DNA from: Tiliqua scincoides
Lineage: Eukaryota; Chordata; Lepidosauria; Squamata; Scincidae
DNA length: 64,000 bases
Assembly (NCBI RefSeq): GCF_035046505.1
Contig: NC_089822.1
Coordinates: 98,278,659-98,342,658 of the forward strand
Reading direction: 5' to 3'
The first letter of the stretch is position 1. The number at the start of each line of letters is the position of its first letter. The notes under the pieces were generated by a model. That model worked only from the letters and a program-made list of their open reading frames with translations. It did not search any database and was not told the origin of the DNA. The translations under genes were made by a program, and so were the position numbers. Positions 1 to 11,472 of this stretch are shown piece by piece.

Positions 1-296
1 AGTCCATCTGATTTAAATCGATTTGCATCAATCAACTTTACTTTACACCCAGCTTTGATCCTCTGCCATGCATTTCGATATGTGGGTTAAGAAAAGTAAG
101 GTGAGAAGTTACTCTCAATAGGGAGCCATAGGATTTTCAAAGAGAGCTATGTAATTTTTTTCCCCTGGAAGTACCTGTTATGTCCTTGTAAAAACATGGC
201 TACAGTTAGGTGTTAGTTGATTGGCAAGGTTGTACATTAATGCAGACCTGTCCAAATCTAGGAGACTTCTACCATTGACATCAGCATTATTTGGAC

Positions 297-791
297 CAGG
301 GGTGTCCAAACTTTTTGGCAGGAGGGCCACATCATCTTTCTGACGCTGTGTCGGGGGCCGGGAAAAAAGGAATTAATTTACATTTCAAATCTGAATAAAT
401 TTACCTAAATGAATATGTTAAAGATGGAACTTATATGAATGAATGACTTGCAATATGCAATATTCATTCATAGCTTACATGAATGAATGGTCTTGCAATA
501 GCTTAAGGCCTATAAAAGACCTTGCACAAAGCAAGCCCAGCCTTTCCTTTGCTGCAGCTGCTGCATCACAGATGTGAAACAGCAAACAGTGGAGGAAGCC
601 CTTGTCCCACAGCTCACGTGAGATGTTGAACAGTTGGCTGAGAGCTGAGAGCAGTTGCATCAGGCCAGCGCGGACTCCTGCAAGTCTCTGGAGGGCCAGA
701 GGCTCATTGGAGACTGGGGGCTCCCTGAGGGCCAACTTGGGAGTCCTCGAGGGCCACAAGTGGCCCCAGGGCCAGGGTTTGGGCACCCCTG
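297..791. mobile_element. Non-autonomous hAT-like DNA transposon (495 bp)
   Basis: The ends are inverted repeats starting CAGGGGTGTCCAAACT and ending GTTTGGGCACCCCTG. A perfect 8-bp target duplication, ATTTGGAC, lies at 289..296 and 792..799. Both are hAT hallmarks. The interior has no transposase-like reading frame, so it is a miniature element. Confidence 0.9.
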
Positions 792-799
792 ATTTGGAC

Positions 800-1327
800 T
801 GTACCCAATGCAGTTTACAGCACCATCCTAACCCCCCCCCCAAACCTCCCAGCCATCACAAACATGCTGTAAAGCATGTTCACTACCACTCGAGAGGAGG
901 CCTCGTGAGTGGCCCTGTGCCCAGAGGAGGTAGGTTTATGCCAGCCTGGGCAAGCTGGCACAGGGTGGGAGAAGGCGGCAGAAGGGAATAACGGAGGTGG
1001 GAAGGGGCATTTCTGAGTGAGGGGAGAGTGGCCCAGTGGCCAGATCAAACTCGGGATGGGGGTGGGACCAGCTGCGGTGGTGCAGGCTGGATCCCAACCC
1101 CTGTCCCCAGCCCAAGCGGCATTACTTGGGCCACTGGATTTGTGCCCACGAAAATGCAGCTGCAGATCCGAGTAGCCCCATAGGGGTGCCTGGAACATTG
1201 CTCCGGATAAAAGGTAGGAAATTCCTGTACTCCAAGTTGTACCCCAGGCCACACCAAACCCACAATGAATACAGCACAGGCCAGTTGACCTGCCTGTTCC
1301 AGTGCAGGTTAGGATTGTGCCCTTAAG
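800..1327. mobile_element. Family C miniature transposon, copy C1
   Basis: A GC-rich, non-coding element. The right end reads GGTTAGGATTGTGCCC followed by TTA. The left end is poorly defined next to the hAT target duplication. It carries the family-C hairpin with GTAA loop at 861..880 (8-bp perfect stem). Reading frames across it on both strands have no recognisable domain. Confidence 0.6.
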
Positions 1328-1377
1328 ATACAGCAGAAAACTGCTTTTTTCTGTATCCTTGAAAAAGCCATTATTAG

Positions 1378-1482
1378 TGGCTACAGTTCAGTGGTAGAGT
1401 TCATGCCAACCAAGAGTGAACAAGGTTAGGATGGACCAGTGGTCTGACTTGATGGACATGACTGTCAAGAAAGCTGCTGACA
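1378..1482 (+). mobile_element. tRNA-derived SINE fragment
   Basis: It begins with a tRNA-like A-box segment (TTCAGTGGTAGAGTTCATGC) and continues with the body block (GGACCAGTGGTCTGACTTGA) that matches the reverse complement of the copies at 38680 and 46691. Truncated and diverged. Confidence 0.5.
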
Positions 1483-1537
1483 TGGCAACTTTCTAGGATA
1501 GACATTGGCTAGCAGCAATTGGCTAGTTGACTGCAGG

Positions 1538-1686
1538 AACTGTTACCCTGCACATGCCTGATCTTGTCTGATCTCAGAAGCTAAGCAGGGTCAGGCCTGG
1601 TTAGTACTTGGATGGGAGACCACCTGGGAATACTGGGTGCTGTAGGCTTATACCATAGTCTTTCGAGACTGAAGTTTGCCAACCAG
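1538..1686 (+). mobile_element. 5S-rRNA-derived SINE
   Basis: About 110 bp match vertebrate 5S rRNA, including the internal pol III control regions (AAGCTAAGCAGGGT, then GGATGGGAGACCACCTGGGA) and the 3' end GGTGCTGTAGGCTT. Then comes a non-5S tail shared with the LINE fragment at 9147. The first ten or so 5S bases are missing. This is a retroposed SINE and not a 5S gene. Confidence 0.9.
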
Positions 1687-3399
1687 TAGGGGAATGAATT
1701 TTTGCATTGCTTGAGTATATAGTGGCCTTGTGCCACAGAGCAAACCCCATTTTTTTAAGGAAGATAGAACTTTCAAAGGCTGATTGTGATATAACAGGGG
1801 GGATATGCTTTCAAAGAGGGGGGGGAAAGTCCAGAAGCCCATGAGACATTCTTAAAGTACCTCTTTGGATCCTGGCTGATACATTTGTTTGAAAGTCTTG
1901 GCCATGGATTAAATGTTTGTTTGAGGTTCTGGGCAAATCCAACTGATTTTGTTGAATACAAGGAAGGTGAGAGTCAAGGCCTAGAGAACCGAAGCTGCAA
2001 GTAAAACTTTTTTTTGAAATGCCAAAGCCAAAATAAAAGCTTCCTTTCTCTTACATCAATGGACTGAGTTTTCCTCTCCACTTCCCTAGATAATCTCACT
2101 TCAATTCAGTCAATAATTTTTTTAAAGATCCTTCAAAGAAGATGGCACTCTTCTTTGTCTCTGCTGCCTGTGGAATTGGTTTGATTTGAAATGCATTGGG
2201 CAGGAGGGTGTATCTTCTATTACTCTGCTAAGTAATTCCACTAATGCATGAGATTGGCAAGTAATGTGGAAGATGCTCTTAAAATGGCGTGTGGCAGCTG
2301 TTGTTTGACAGAGTCTCTGCATTTGGCTGTCACAGCCTGACTAATGTCGAATTTTTCAGTCTTCTCACCCCCCCCCCTTCAAGGTCTGTGGCATGTGCAT
2401 ATTTTTCTTGATCCATTTGCACTTGGACTCCACGTTGTCAGCAGCTGGTCTGATTTAGTGCCACATCCACTAGCCTTTTCTCAAAAGAAAGGGGTAATTT
2501 GGGATCGATGTCAAGCCTTACTTGGATGGCATGTACTGCTCTGAAGTTAACAATTGCTAGGGCTCCATCTGTAATGATTAGTGATCCTATATAAATAAAT
2601 CAGAAAGGATCTTGTTACCCAAAAGGCCACAATCTCAAAATATTTCAGAAGGACTGAAATGCATAGAAAGGCTTGAGGGTGTCTTGACTCAATATTCCAG
2701 AGATTTTAGGCTTATAAAGTTGAACTTGTTCTGAAAGCACATGCTCATCTTTCCCATTTTATTTATTATCAGTTGTTACACTTGTCCTGCTTATCCTTCA
2801 AAGTGGTCTCCAGGTATTTGTCTGTAGTTTGTATAAGGCCAAACATGTGTAAGTTCCACAGTAGAAATGTGTCCTCAGACCAGAGTGGAAGTAAATGGGA
2901 AATGTACGGTTCTTCACTCCGTATTGCCCATATGCTAATATGAAGACTTGGTAGAGGACAGTTGTAAGGGAGACTTGGTGGGTGGGAAAAAAGTCTTAAA
3001 CACGTCCCATGACAGCTGATTCTCCCCTATAAATACGTACTTCTTTTTAATTCATGTTTTCCTCAAATGAGTGAAAGCAGAAGTATTTTAGTTGGGGAGA
3101 TTGCCCTTGGGGGGCATTTGTAGGGAAGAATAAACTGGAATGGGGGACCTGAAGATCTTCCCCTAGATCTTCCCCTAGAAATGCCTCCTGTCTGCTAAGA
3201 GCATGTAAGAATTCGAGCTTTAAAAACATGTTTTGGGGAAGATAATCTCTTTTGAACAAGGTATTTCCTCTGGGATTTTATGCCTTTCCACTAATTTTTC
3301 TCAAGGGAGTTTCACACATGCATGTTCATCCTTTCATGAATGCAATATAAAGTGACTCGTGTGTGGGAATGAGGCATTGCAGGTATTCATGGAGTCTTC
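1687..3399. other. No gene seen; unique-looking AT-rich DNA
   Basis: Short unrelated open frames only. Small details are a C10 run near 2370 and a 13-bp tandem repeat (GATCTTCCCCTAG-like) near 3154..3178. Repeated in the right copy at +29961. Confidence 0.7.
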
Positions 3400-3408
3400 T
3401 TTAGCACC

Positions 3409-3564
3409 AACTGTTACCCTGCACATGCCCAGTTTCGTTTGATCTCGGAAGCTAAGCAGGGTCAGTCCTGGTTAGTACTTGGATGGGAGACCACCTGGGA
3501 ATACCAGGTGCTGTAGGCTTATACCATAGTCTTTTGAGACTGAAGGTTTCCAACCAACCATTTT
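3409..3564 (+). mobile_element. 5S-rRNA-derived SINE with target duplication
   Basis: Same family as 1538..1686: 5S body followed by the LINE-like tail. A 9-bp direct repeat, TTTAGCACC, flanks it at 3400..3408 and 3565..3573, marking insertion by a LINE's target-primed mechanism. Confidence 0.92.
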
Positions 3565-3654
3565 TTTAGCACCCAACATTTTTACTATGTACTATAAATC
3601 CATTCTCTTCATTGTGTGTATTTGTTCCAATTAAGAATGTCTTAAGATGTCTAA

Positions 3655-4092
3655 CAGCCCAATTCTAACTAAATCCCAGCGTGGCGAGGCAGCAGTTGCC
3701 AGTGCTGGCTATGCTGCAACCCACAAGGGAATTTCAGCCTGCTGGAGGTCTCCTTGGGGTAAGAGGACATTTGTCCCATAGCCCTTTGGTAAGCCTCAGC
3801 AGCTGCAGTGGATCAACTTGAACTGGCACCAGCAATATCGCTGGCACAAGTCCAGGTTGATCTCTGCAGATGGACCAGGACTTGGATCCAGCCCCTTCTG
3901 GGCCCAATCCATCCACCCCAGCCCCCATCTCCTCCCTGTTCCAGCTCCTCCCCCTCCTGCACTTTTGCACAGGAAGGTTCTGGACTTTCCACCGGTGCTG
4001 AATGCTGCCATAAAGCATTTTACAGCACTTTTGCAGCAATTTACACCAACAGAATGCACATCTACCAGCACAGTCAAGCCATAGGATTGGAC
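3655..4092. mobile_element. Family C miniature transposon, copy C2
   Basis: The ends read CAGCCCAATTCTAA and CATAGGATTGGAC, inverted and imperfect, flanked by TAA on the left and TTA on the right. The interior is GC-rich and non-coding, with a degraded GTAA-loop hairpin near 4010..4040 on the minus strand. Confidence 0.6.
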
Positions 4093-4948
4093 TTAAAATC
4101 TCTTCTTTCCTCAAAAAATTTTCAAGTAGTAATTTTCAGCTGCTGTTTTCATTTTACAGTATTGTAGTTTTCTTAGGGAATGGAAAAAGTAGATTGGAAA
4201 CTTTCTGTCATGTGTGCACTGTCTGAACGTTGTGTAGGAGGTAGTAATTTTTATCCTTGCTGTTCCTCCATTACATTGTGGACGGAGTACTAGGTTGGCA
4301 ATGAAGATGCCATTCCATTGGAGGCTGGGGAGGAAATCTATTTAGGGATCCTAATCCCAGGACTAAAGAATTCATTTTGTCTTTATAAAATTAGTGCATG
4401 TTTTTAAATCCTAGCATCGGGATTACTCTGAGGTAATAATAACATGCTTTGCGGTGCAGATGCCACCTCAGAAATGTGAACGGAATCCAGTTTTCCAAGT
4501 ACTTATTTGGAACGCGTGTGCATGGCCAAGTTTTTTTTTTTCCAAAGAGTGTTCTTTTTTTCTCCCTAACATTGGTTGGCATATAGCCTTGTACATGAGG
4601 TTGATTGTGGTGTTCATTGCGTAATTCTCAAAGATTTAAAGATGAAGGATTCCATTTGTGTGCTGATGGTGATCAAATATTATATTGATATATTATAGAA
4701 AAATCTGAAGAGAAGTGTTAAAATTGGTATGTAGAAGAACAATATTTAGTATTTGTAATGCACTATAAGTGTTCAAAGCATGGCACATAACATTTCCTTG
4801 GTAAACTTGACATTGTAGCGGTAACCCCATAACGTGAATGGGAAATGCTGGCTCACCTATTGCCACTGTGGGAGCTCACGGCTGAAGTGAGATTTGAGCC
4901 AGGAGCTTTCCAGTTTATGCTGCTAGCTTGTACTGTATTATGCGAACA
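4093..4948. other. No gene seen
   Basis: AT-rich DNA up to the gap. Nothing recognised. Confidence 0.6.
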
Positions 4949-5148
4949 NNNNNNNNNNNNNNNNNNNNNNNNNNNNNNNNNNNNNNNNNNNNNNNNNNNN
5001 NNNNNNNNNNNNNNNNNNNNNNNNNNNNNNNNNNNNNNNNNNNNNNNNNNNNNNNNNNNNNNNNNNNNNNNNNNNNNNNNNNNNNNNNNNNNNNNNNNNN
5101 NNNNNNNNNNNNNNNNNNNNNNNNNNNNNNNNNNNNNNNNNNNNNNNN
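4949..5148. other. Assembly gap of exactly 200 N
   Basis: 200 consecutive N. A round number like this is normally a scaffolder's placeholder and not a measured size, so the two flanks are separate contigs joined by long-range data. Confidence 0.98.
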
Positions 5149-6485
5149 TTATCTGTGACCTACAATTTGCATCTATTATTGCTGTCATATGGAATGTACC
5201 TTTTATATGTATTTTTCAAGGAAAAGGTCTTTAGCATTTTCACCCTCTTGACACTTTTGCAATTTTTCATCCATGCCCTGGACACAAAATGCTTCTGAGA
5301 GGGACCTGAAGAGTAAGTTCCAAAAGACTGTTTTGAAAAGCTCTCAAGAACTGTGTGAGTTCTGATTCCACCTATGAAGACCAGGCATGGGGGAAATACC
5401 CAGGTGTGAGACCTTTTTAGAACCTCTGTCAGATGCACCTAGGGCCAGATATCTGAGGCAGAGCCATCCATGAGGCCAACTGAAGCAGGCAGCAGCTTGA
5501 TGGGGGTATCCACCTCCCCACTCACCTGCATTGCTGCTTCCCTCATGCCTTGGATTTTGGAAAGGAAGAGGGGGACAGATTGAAAGAAAAAGTGGAGGAG
5601 ACTGGTGAGTTACAGTATCTTTATACTTGTTCTTCCACTCTGTTCTCTTCTTCCTTTTAAAATCCAAGGAATGGGAGGGGCAGAAGGTAAGGGGGTACCA
5701 GGTAAGGGGGCCAGCATTAGGCACATCAAATTTGATATTTTTTTTACAGTGTCACAAGGCTCCTTTAAGAGAAAGGTGTTCTTTTAAAGGGCCCCAAAAT
5801 AAAGTAAGTTCATGCAGCTAACAAAAAAATCCAAAATTCCTGAACTGACCCACCTATTTATCTGCAATTGTACTTTTTTTGGCTACAAATCCTGCATGCA
5901 TATACAATGTTCAACTGCATGCCTTAACAAATGAAGCTTTCACAGTTCAGTGAAACTCACTAGTTTACCTTAATTGCTGGGCAGTTGCCGGCTACCCAAT
6001 AATAAACAGGCTGTGCAGTAAATTGGTGAACTGGTGAGTCTTTAGATAGTCATCACAGGCCAGCAAGTTGTAATTAGGCCTCTGAATGAAATGTCATTTT
6101 CTTACAAGCCCTAGCCACTTTGCACTTGCCAACTCGGTCTCTCTGCTCTGGTTGCAGAAAGGCAGCAAGTGATGGCTGTTTTCCATTTCTCCTGTGTCAA
6201 CATTGTTGCCAGGTCACAGCCCAGAGAGGATGTGTATACCTTTCAAGTCCCCGGATGCCATGGGAGACATGGCCGCATTTTACAATCCTATCATCCACTT
6301 TCATCCTCACCATCTGGAATGAGTGAGACTCCAGATGTTACACAGCAGGTGAGGTGGGAGGGGGAAAGGACAGGACAAGGAATGGGTGGGAATGGCCATA
6401 GTTGCCTCTATTCCATATCCATCAGGGAGATTTAGCCAGAACACATGTATATGCTCTAGGTAGTCATCTGGCAATTCCAAAACTC
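5149..6485. other. Intergenic DNA with a fold-back element
   Basis: No gene seen. A palindromic segment has arms at about 5541..5572 and 5642..5679 (GCCTTGGATTTT against AAAATCCAAGG, with pyrimidine- and purine-rich extensions). It is typical of a fold-back miniature transposon, but I could not define its ends. Confidence 0.5.
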
Positions 6486-6488
6486 AAA

Positions 6489-6574
6489 TTAATCCTATGC
6501 ATGTCTACTCAGAAGTTAGTCCCTTGAGTTAAAAGGGGATTACTCCAGGAAAGTGTGCATAGGATTGCAGCTTA
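6489..6574. mobile_element. Family B palindromic miniature transposon, B1
   Basis: About 80 bp that folds on itself: ATCCTATGCATGTCTACTCA at one end against TGCATAGGATTGCAGC at the other. TTA flanks both sides (6489..6491 and 6572..6574). Confidence 0.6.
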
Positions 6575-6901
6575 GTATGGTAAATATACTATATTACCTT
6601 TAATATTCAGAATCTCAAGGTATTTCACCACCACCCCTTGAACTTAGAAACACACACATCTTTGCAGTCACAGAACTGTCTTATGTATACAAGTTGCAAT
6701 AAAGGCTAAAGGACAGAGGTGCCATTATTAGATCCACATCTCAAGTTGTGGATTAGCAACCTTTTTGTAGATGAGGTTGCACTCCCTTTAAAGGCACAGG
6801 TTTGCAACTTGGAGTGTTCCTGGACTCAAGCTTGCACTGAGTGCCCAGGGGTTGGCTATGACTCAGGGTGCTTTAGGCTGATGCACCAGTTGCATCCTTG
6901 A

Positions 6902-6982
6902 TTAACCCATTTCTGCTCGTCCCACAGGTGGACACATTTGATCCCTGTTGTGTACATGCAGCGTTGGGCAGAAATGGCTTAA
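6902..6982. mobile_element. Tiny piggyBac-like miniature element
   Basis: A 73-bp element with inverted ends (CCCATTTCTGC and GCAGAAATGG) bounded on both sides by TTAA at 6902..6905 and 6979..6982, the piggyBac target duplication. A second, more decayed copy lies at 17484..17555. No coding capacity. Confidence 0.6.
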
Positions 6983-7134
6983 GCCAGTCAGTTCTGACTA
7001 TGGTTGTCCATGTACTGGTTTCATCTCATTTTGAATACCATAACAAATTCTTCATGAGGCTGCCCAGAATGCAATCTGTGTTCTGTTCTAACTGTGGGGG
7101 CATGGTCAAAGATGTTAGCTGCTTCAGTTGTTAA

Positions 7135-7588
7135 AGGAGGAGATGTTGGGATCAGAACACTGAGACCAACAGTACCTGTAAGAGTTTATTCCCCTCCTTA
7201 TGCTGCTGACATGTCAGGCTGGATCAAAATACATGAGCTATAAGCTTTCTGACAGTGCCTGTTGGACCAGTTCAGCAGTTGTGGCTTGTTTGTTATTGGA
7301 TTGCACAACTTTACTCTTGGTGTACCAAACATGGACATGAGAGAGAGATCCTATCATGTAATTACACGTATGAGTGTAGTTTTCTGGCTACACTTCTACT
7401 TTTGAAATGATGCAGACATTATTGGAAATAATGCAATCGCTGTGTTTGCAAATAGTTTTCTTGCACAGCTACTATAACAGTGGAAGAGCTGCCCATAGAA
7501 GATCATAATGGCTACTTCTTTGGTGGGGGGATCTGATTGTTGAGCAGACCCTGACATCTTCCCTGAGCAGTTCTTTTGACCATACTTA
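7135..7588. other. No gene seen
   Basis: Nothing recognised apart from short meaningless open frames. Confidence 0.6.
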
Positions 7589-7674
7589 GGGCACAAGCCT
7601 AACCTGGTCTACTCAGAAGTAAGTTCAATTTTGTTCAATGGGGCTTACTCTCAGGAAAGTGGTTAGGATTGCCT
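7589..7674. mobile_element. Family B palindromic miniature transposon, B2
   Basis: Contains CTACTCAGAAGTAAG facing GGGGCTTACTCTCAGG across a short loop and ends GTTAGGATTGC. A CAGCCT hexamer array follows at once (about 7672..7695). Confidence 0.6.
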
Positions 7675-9146
7675 CAGCCTCAGCCTCAGCCTCAGATGAG
7701 TAGGTCATTTGCATGAGCAGTTCTTGGCAAAGATAAGCCCTGAAAAACAACATTGGCACAAGCTCTCGGGTTTAGGATCTACAACCATCAAAACTTTGGT
7801 TCACACTTACAACTTGATGCTGTCATGAGCAGGTGATGATTTCTGTGTCTGGGCCATCACAGATCTAACATCATTGATAAGGCTTTCATACCACCTGAAG
7901 TCTGTTTAAATACAATATTCTGTGTTCACAGATTTGACCGCTGGTCATCAAGTGTACGGTAACCAAATGTCGAGAAATCATGAGCCAAACCCAACTTACC
8001 AAGCAATGTGGAAATTGCATCTGCCGTTGCCAATGGTTCTTCTCGTAGCTCATGTAGCATGAAGTTCAGTATTTGAGTGAGATGGTGGCATGTGCCCATG
8101 TACAATTTTGTTGTCCAGTCTGCATTTGCAAAACCAACAAACATGTGCGTCACCCAGGCTCAATGTGCAATAAAACCCTGAGTCTGCTGTTTCCATCCTG
8201 CCCCCCCCCCCCAAAAAAAAACTCAACTGGAGCTGAGCTCTGGTCAGTCCAGAGGCTCTGACCACAAGAACTCTGGAGGCAAGAGGAATGCAGCTTCCCT
8301 CACCTCCGGAGGCTCCAGGTTGACCTGCCTGCACCATGCAGATGCACAGATGAAGAATTCATGGGTACCGAACTCGCTGATAATGTAGGCTGCCTGTATT
8401 TAGAAAATATTTATATTAGAGATGTATTATTTATAGAGCAGATATGTGGTTTGCTGCCACTTGCAGCTGCAGGCAGTTCATTCTCCGCCCTCTCTGGGGG
8501 TCCATGGGGGACTGCTTGCTCAGAGAGACACTGAAAGTGATCAAAAGCTATTTTTTCTCCTGAGACTTCATGGACCACTTCTCAGGCTCTCGTGGGCCAC
8601 CTATGGTCCCCAGACCACGGGTTGGGAACTGGTGTTTTAAATAAAACAGAAAGAGTGGGACCTGCTAAAAGTTTCCAGTTGACCTCCATTTGCTATTTTG
8701 TCAGAAGGTTTTGCATGGGAAGGACCATGGTAAGTGGCTGTATTTGTTTTCTGTCTGAGATTGGGGGGGGGGGGCTGCTGGTGGCAGCCACAATGATGGC
8801 ATCAGGTTGTGGATCCATTTGGGCCAGCCCTACCGATGGGATCCTCTTTTGTGATTGTGCAGTATGTATCCATGACACTGTGTTGTCATAATCACATTTA
8901 CAAGCCAGCCCCAGCCTCTTAGACAGGAGATGGAGAAAGGTGGGAGGAAGTTGCAGGCGGCAGGGATATAAACTGAGCCCTTTGATTGCAAGGGACAGGC
9001 AGTGCTCCTCTTGCATGCCAAATGGGATGTGCCTTGTACAAGTTGCACAACTGAAAACAAAAAGGCCTTTCAGGAGTCTCCAGGGAAGGTGTGACTTCAG
9101 GTGCTACCTCATTTATTTGTTTAAAAAAAAGCTATATTGTATTGTA
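7675..9146. other. Intergenic DNA with DNA-transposon debris
   Basis: No gene. 8570..8632 ends in GGTTGGGAACTGGTG, like a decayed hAT end also seen at 24920. 8190..8390 resembles the sequence at 62100..62280 (ACTGGAG, GAGCTCTGGT, later ATGGGTACCGA). A G11 run lies at about 8763. Confidence 0.45.
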
Positions 9147-9354
9147 TTGGCAACCTTCAGTCTCGAAAGACTATGGTATCGCGCTCTGAAAGGTGGTTCT
9201 GGAACAGCGTCTAGTGTGGCTGAAAAGGCCAATCCGGGAGTGACAATCCCTTCCACACCGGGAGCAAGTGCAGTCTGTCCCTGGTCTGTCTCCCTGGATG
9301 TGGGCCTTCCTTCTTTGCCTCTTAGCCTCAGACTGTTGTCAAAGTGTCTCTTCA
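9147..9354 (-). mobile_element. 5'-truncated LINE 3' end, with C-terminal zinc-finger coding remnant
   Basis: On the minus strand, bases near 9280 down to 9190 encode CSRCGRDCHSRIGLFSHTRR, a cysteine/histidine motif I recognise from the C-terminus of some non-LTR reverse transcriptases; the family name is uncertain. A short 3' UTR follows, ending at 9147 in a repeat tail (ATACAATACAAT on the minus strand). A likely target duplication, about 12 bp (AAAAAAAAGCTA), flanks it. Only the last 200 bp were inserted. Confidence 0.8.
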
Positions 9355-9754
9355 AAAAAAAAAAAAAAGCTAGTGCAAAATAATTCCATTCATCTGTAAT
9401 TACCTTTTGAAAAGCATTACTGTTCCAAAAATCAAAACACATAGAAGGTCTATAATATGTCTTTCATTTACATTCTGACAAACAATGTCAGCACATTGCA
9501 TACCTACACATAGTCCATCTGCCATGTACTGCAGCTCAACAGGGCAATAAGCCTCCTGATTTTGCCGCATGTTTGGGATTGCCAAAAGGCTGGGGGAGGA
9601 GACAATGACTCCTAAAGCACCTGTCAAGTCCACACATACATGGCTTGTGGGCTGAATTTGGATCAGCATATTGAGCAAATTCTGTTTATTAAGCAGAAGC
9701 AGGGAAAGTGTAGTGTCTGAACAGGGAAGTCAGATGCAAGGAGTGGTAACAGAA
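9355..9754. other. No gene seen
   Basis: Nothing recognised. Confidence 0.6.
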
Positions 9755-9870
9755 TATGGGTATCTTGTTTTCTTGTTTGCTCCCTGAGGCATCTGGTGGG
9801 CGTCTGGGAGATACAGGAAGCTGGACTAGATGGGCCCTTGGCCTGATCCATCAGGGCTCTTCTTATGAAG
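9755..9870 (+). mobile_element. CR1/L2-type LINE 3' end
   Basis: Carries the block GAAGCTGGACTAGATGGGCC, then TGATCCATCAGGGCTCTTCT and the tail TTATG. The reverse complement of the same end occurs at 39494 and 59546. Non-coding fragment. Confidence 0.75.
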
Positions 9871-10148
9871 TTTCTGAATTCCAGTGGTGGACCTCTCCAG
9901 CCCCGTGCCATGATGGCATCCTCCCCACAGGCTGTCGCCACCTCCCCCCACATGCAAATCTGCCCCCTCTACACTCACCTTAGGCTCACAGAGCCTCACA
10001 TGACCCCAGACTGCATCAGGGAAACTTCCACAGTTTCCAATGCCATCAGGAGCCTCAGAGAGGCTTCCACAGGGTCCTAAAGTTTCATACGTGGGGCATT
10101 TGTCCCATTGACTATAATGGGAGGTCCACCACTGCTGGACTCACTTGG
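9871..10148. other. No gene seen
   Basis: Moderately GC-rich, nothing recognised. Confidence 0.5.
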
Positions 10149-10321
10149 GGGGCCCAATTCAACTGTCCAGTGCTGATGTGGCAGTGGGGTGTGCTCTGCA
10201 TTCTGTGGTGGTGGGGGGGCAGTCACAGAGGCCTCCTCAAGGTCAGGGAACATTTGTTCCCTTATCTCAGGGCTGCACTGCAGCTGTATTGGTGCTGGAA
10301 AGTTGGATAGGATTGGGCTCT
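10149..10321 (+). mobile_element. Family A miniature transposon, A1
   Basis: Starts GGGGCCCAATTCAACTGTCC and ends GGAAAGTTGGATAGGATTGG plus GCTC, an inverted pair. The centre holds the family-A palindrome GGGAACATTTGTTCCC. Non-coding. Confidence 0.75.
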
Positions 10322-11300
10322 AGGTGGCCTTAAGAGAGTCTCAGCCCCCTATAACTATATAGATAAATGAATCCATCCTTGTTGCCCTCCTAACTGAACT
10401 TATGTATGTGAAGCAATTTGCACAACTTGCAATGTGCTGCATAAATGCTGCTGGGTTATTATAATATGACCAAAGTGTAGGATGACAAAACCTTCAAGTC
10501 CCAAAGGAGGATGACTCACTGGCCATATACAAATGCTTTCCCTTTCCTCCGGGGAAAACAATGATAACACAGAATCCCTTGATCAATTCTTTAAAGTGCA
10601 AAAGAGATTAGCTCTTCATTTCTTTGGGTGTGATCCAGCCAAAATTAAGCACTTTGAGCATGCTATTGATGTCATGGGAGAGTTAGGTATGTGCTTAAAT
10701 CTCTCTCTCATTGTATTCAGTAAGACTTAAAACTGTTTCACTTTGGCTGGATTGTCCTTCTTTGTTCACATAGCGTCTAAGAATTTCATCCAGAGCCCAA
10801 ACTTCATTGTTCTATGGTGGCACAAACAAACCATCCTTGCTTAGCTGTTCCTAAAATCTTAATTGAAATGCAGCCAGAGTTGAATGGGGATTATGGGTGG
10901 GTTCCCTACACTGCAAAAAGAAATGGTCTCCCCTGTGGTGTTATAGCAATTGTTTGGCATTCACACCTTGACACTCAGGCAAATGTTTAGATTATGTGTT
11001 GTGTTCCTGTTTAACACCCTAGCTGAATGTTTGGGGGGGGGGGGATGGAATTCATTCCTTGGAGGCCACATAGCTGGAGTTCTCACCTTGTTAACTTTCA
11101 AAAGAGTTGCAGTCTCTGGTAGCAAGCTCACACACAAAAGGGAGTCCCATGGTACCTTCAAGACTGAAGGATTGTGGCAAGAACAACCAAGAAACTAATA
11201 CCATCTGAAAGACTAACCTATTCATTTCAGAATAAACTTTTGGTCAACAACAGTCCCAGTCCAATGAAGTTTGTGCTAAAATCAATGGGTTACACTTGAA
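10322..11300. other. Intergenic DNA; remnants of an unclassified repeat
   Basis: No gene. A G10 run near 11032. From about 11121 to 11278 there are pieces of an interspersed repeat (GGTACCTTCAAGACT, then GAAAGACTAACCTATT, then CAGAATAAACTTTTGG) that is also represented at 54862..54955. Confidence 0.45.
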
Positions 11301-11472
11301 GGTCCCAATCCTATCCAATTTTCCATTGCTAGTGCAGTTGTGCCAGTGGGGTGTATGCTGCATCCTGTGGTGGAGGGGCAGTCACTGGGGCCTCCTCAAG
11401 GTATGGGAACATGTGTTCCCTTACCATGGGACTGCATTGTGGCTATACCGAAAGTTGGATAGGATTGGGCCC
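11301..11472 (+). mobile_element. Family A miniature transposon, A2
   Basis: Inverted ends GGTCCCAATCCTATCCAA and AAGTTGGATAGGATTGGG, with a central palindrome (GGGAACATGTGTTCCC). Its right TAA (11473..11475) is also the left flank of the next element. Confidence 0.8.

Larger units (their letters stand above)
1..4948 (+). repeat. Left copy of an exact 4948-bp direct duplication
   Basis: This block recurs at 29962..34909 in the same orientation. The offset is a constant 29961 along its whole length, through poly-C and poly-T runs and all internal transposons, and I saw no mismatch where I compared lines. It starts at the window edge, so it may extend further left, and it stops at the first base of a 200-N gap. 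Old segmental duplications diverge, so perfect identity ending at a gap fits an uncollapsed contig overlap. A very recent true duplication is the alternative. No gene lies inside. Confidence 0.95.

Noticed and set aside
1538-1686. 5S rRNA genes (also 3409, 12387 and the duplicated copies)
   Set aside because: The 5' end is missing, a LINE tail follows the 5S part, bases differ from functional 5S, and one copy has a 9-bp target duplication. These are SINEs.
7672-7695. CRISPR-like or satellite array
   Set aside because: It is a short CAGCCT slippage run; no spaced repeats occur anywhere in the window.
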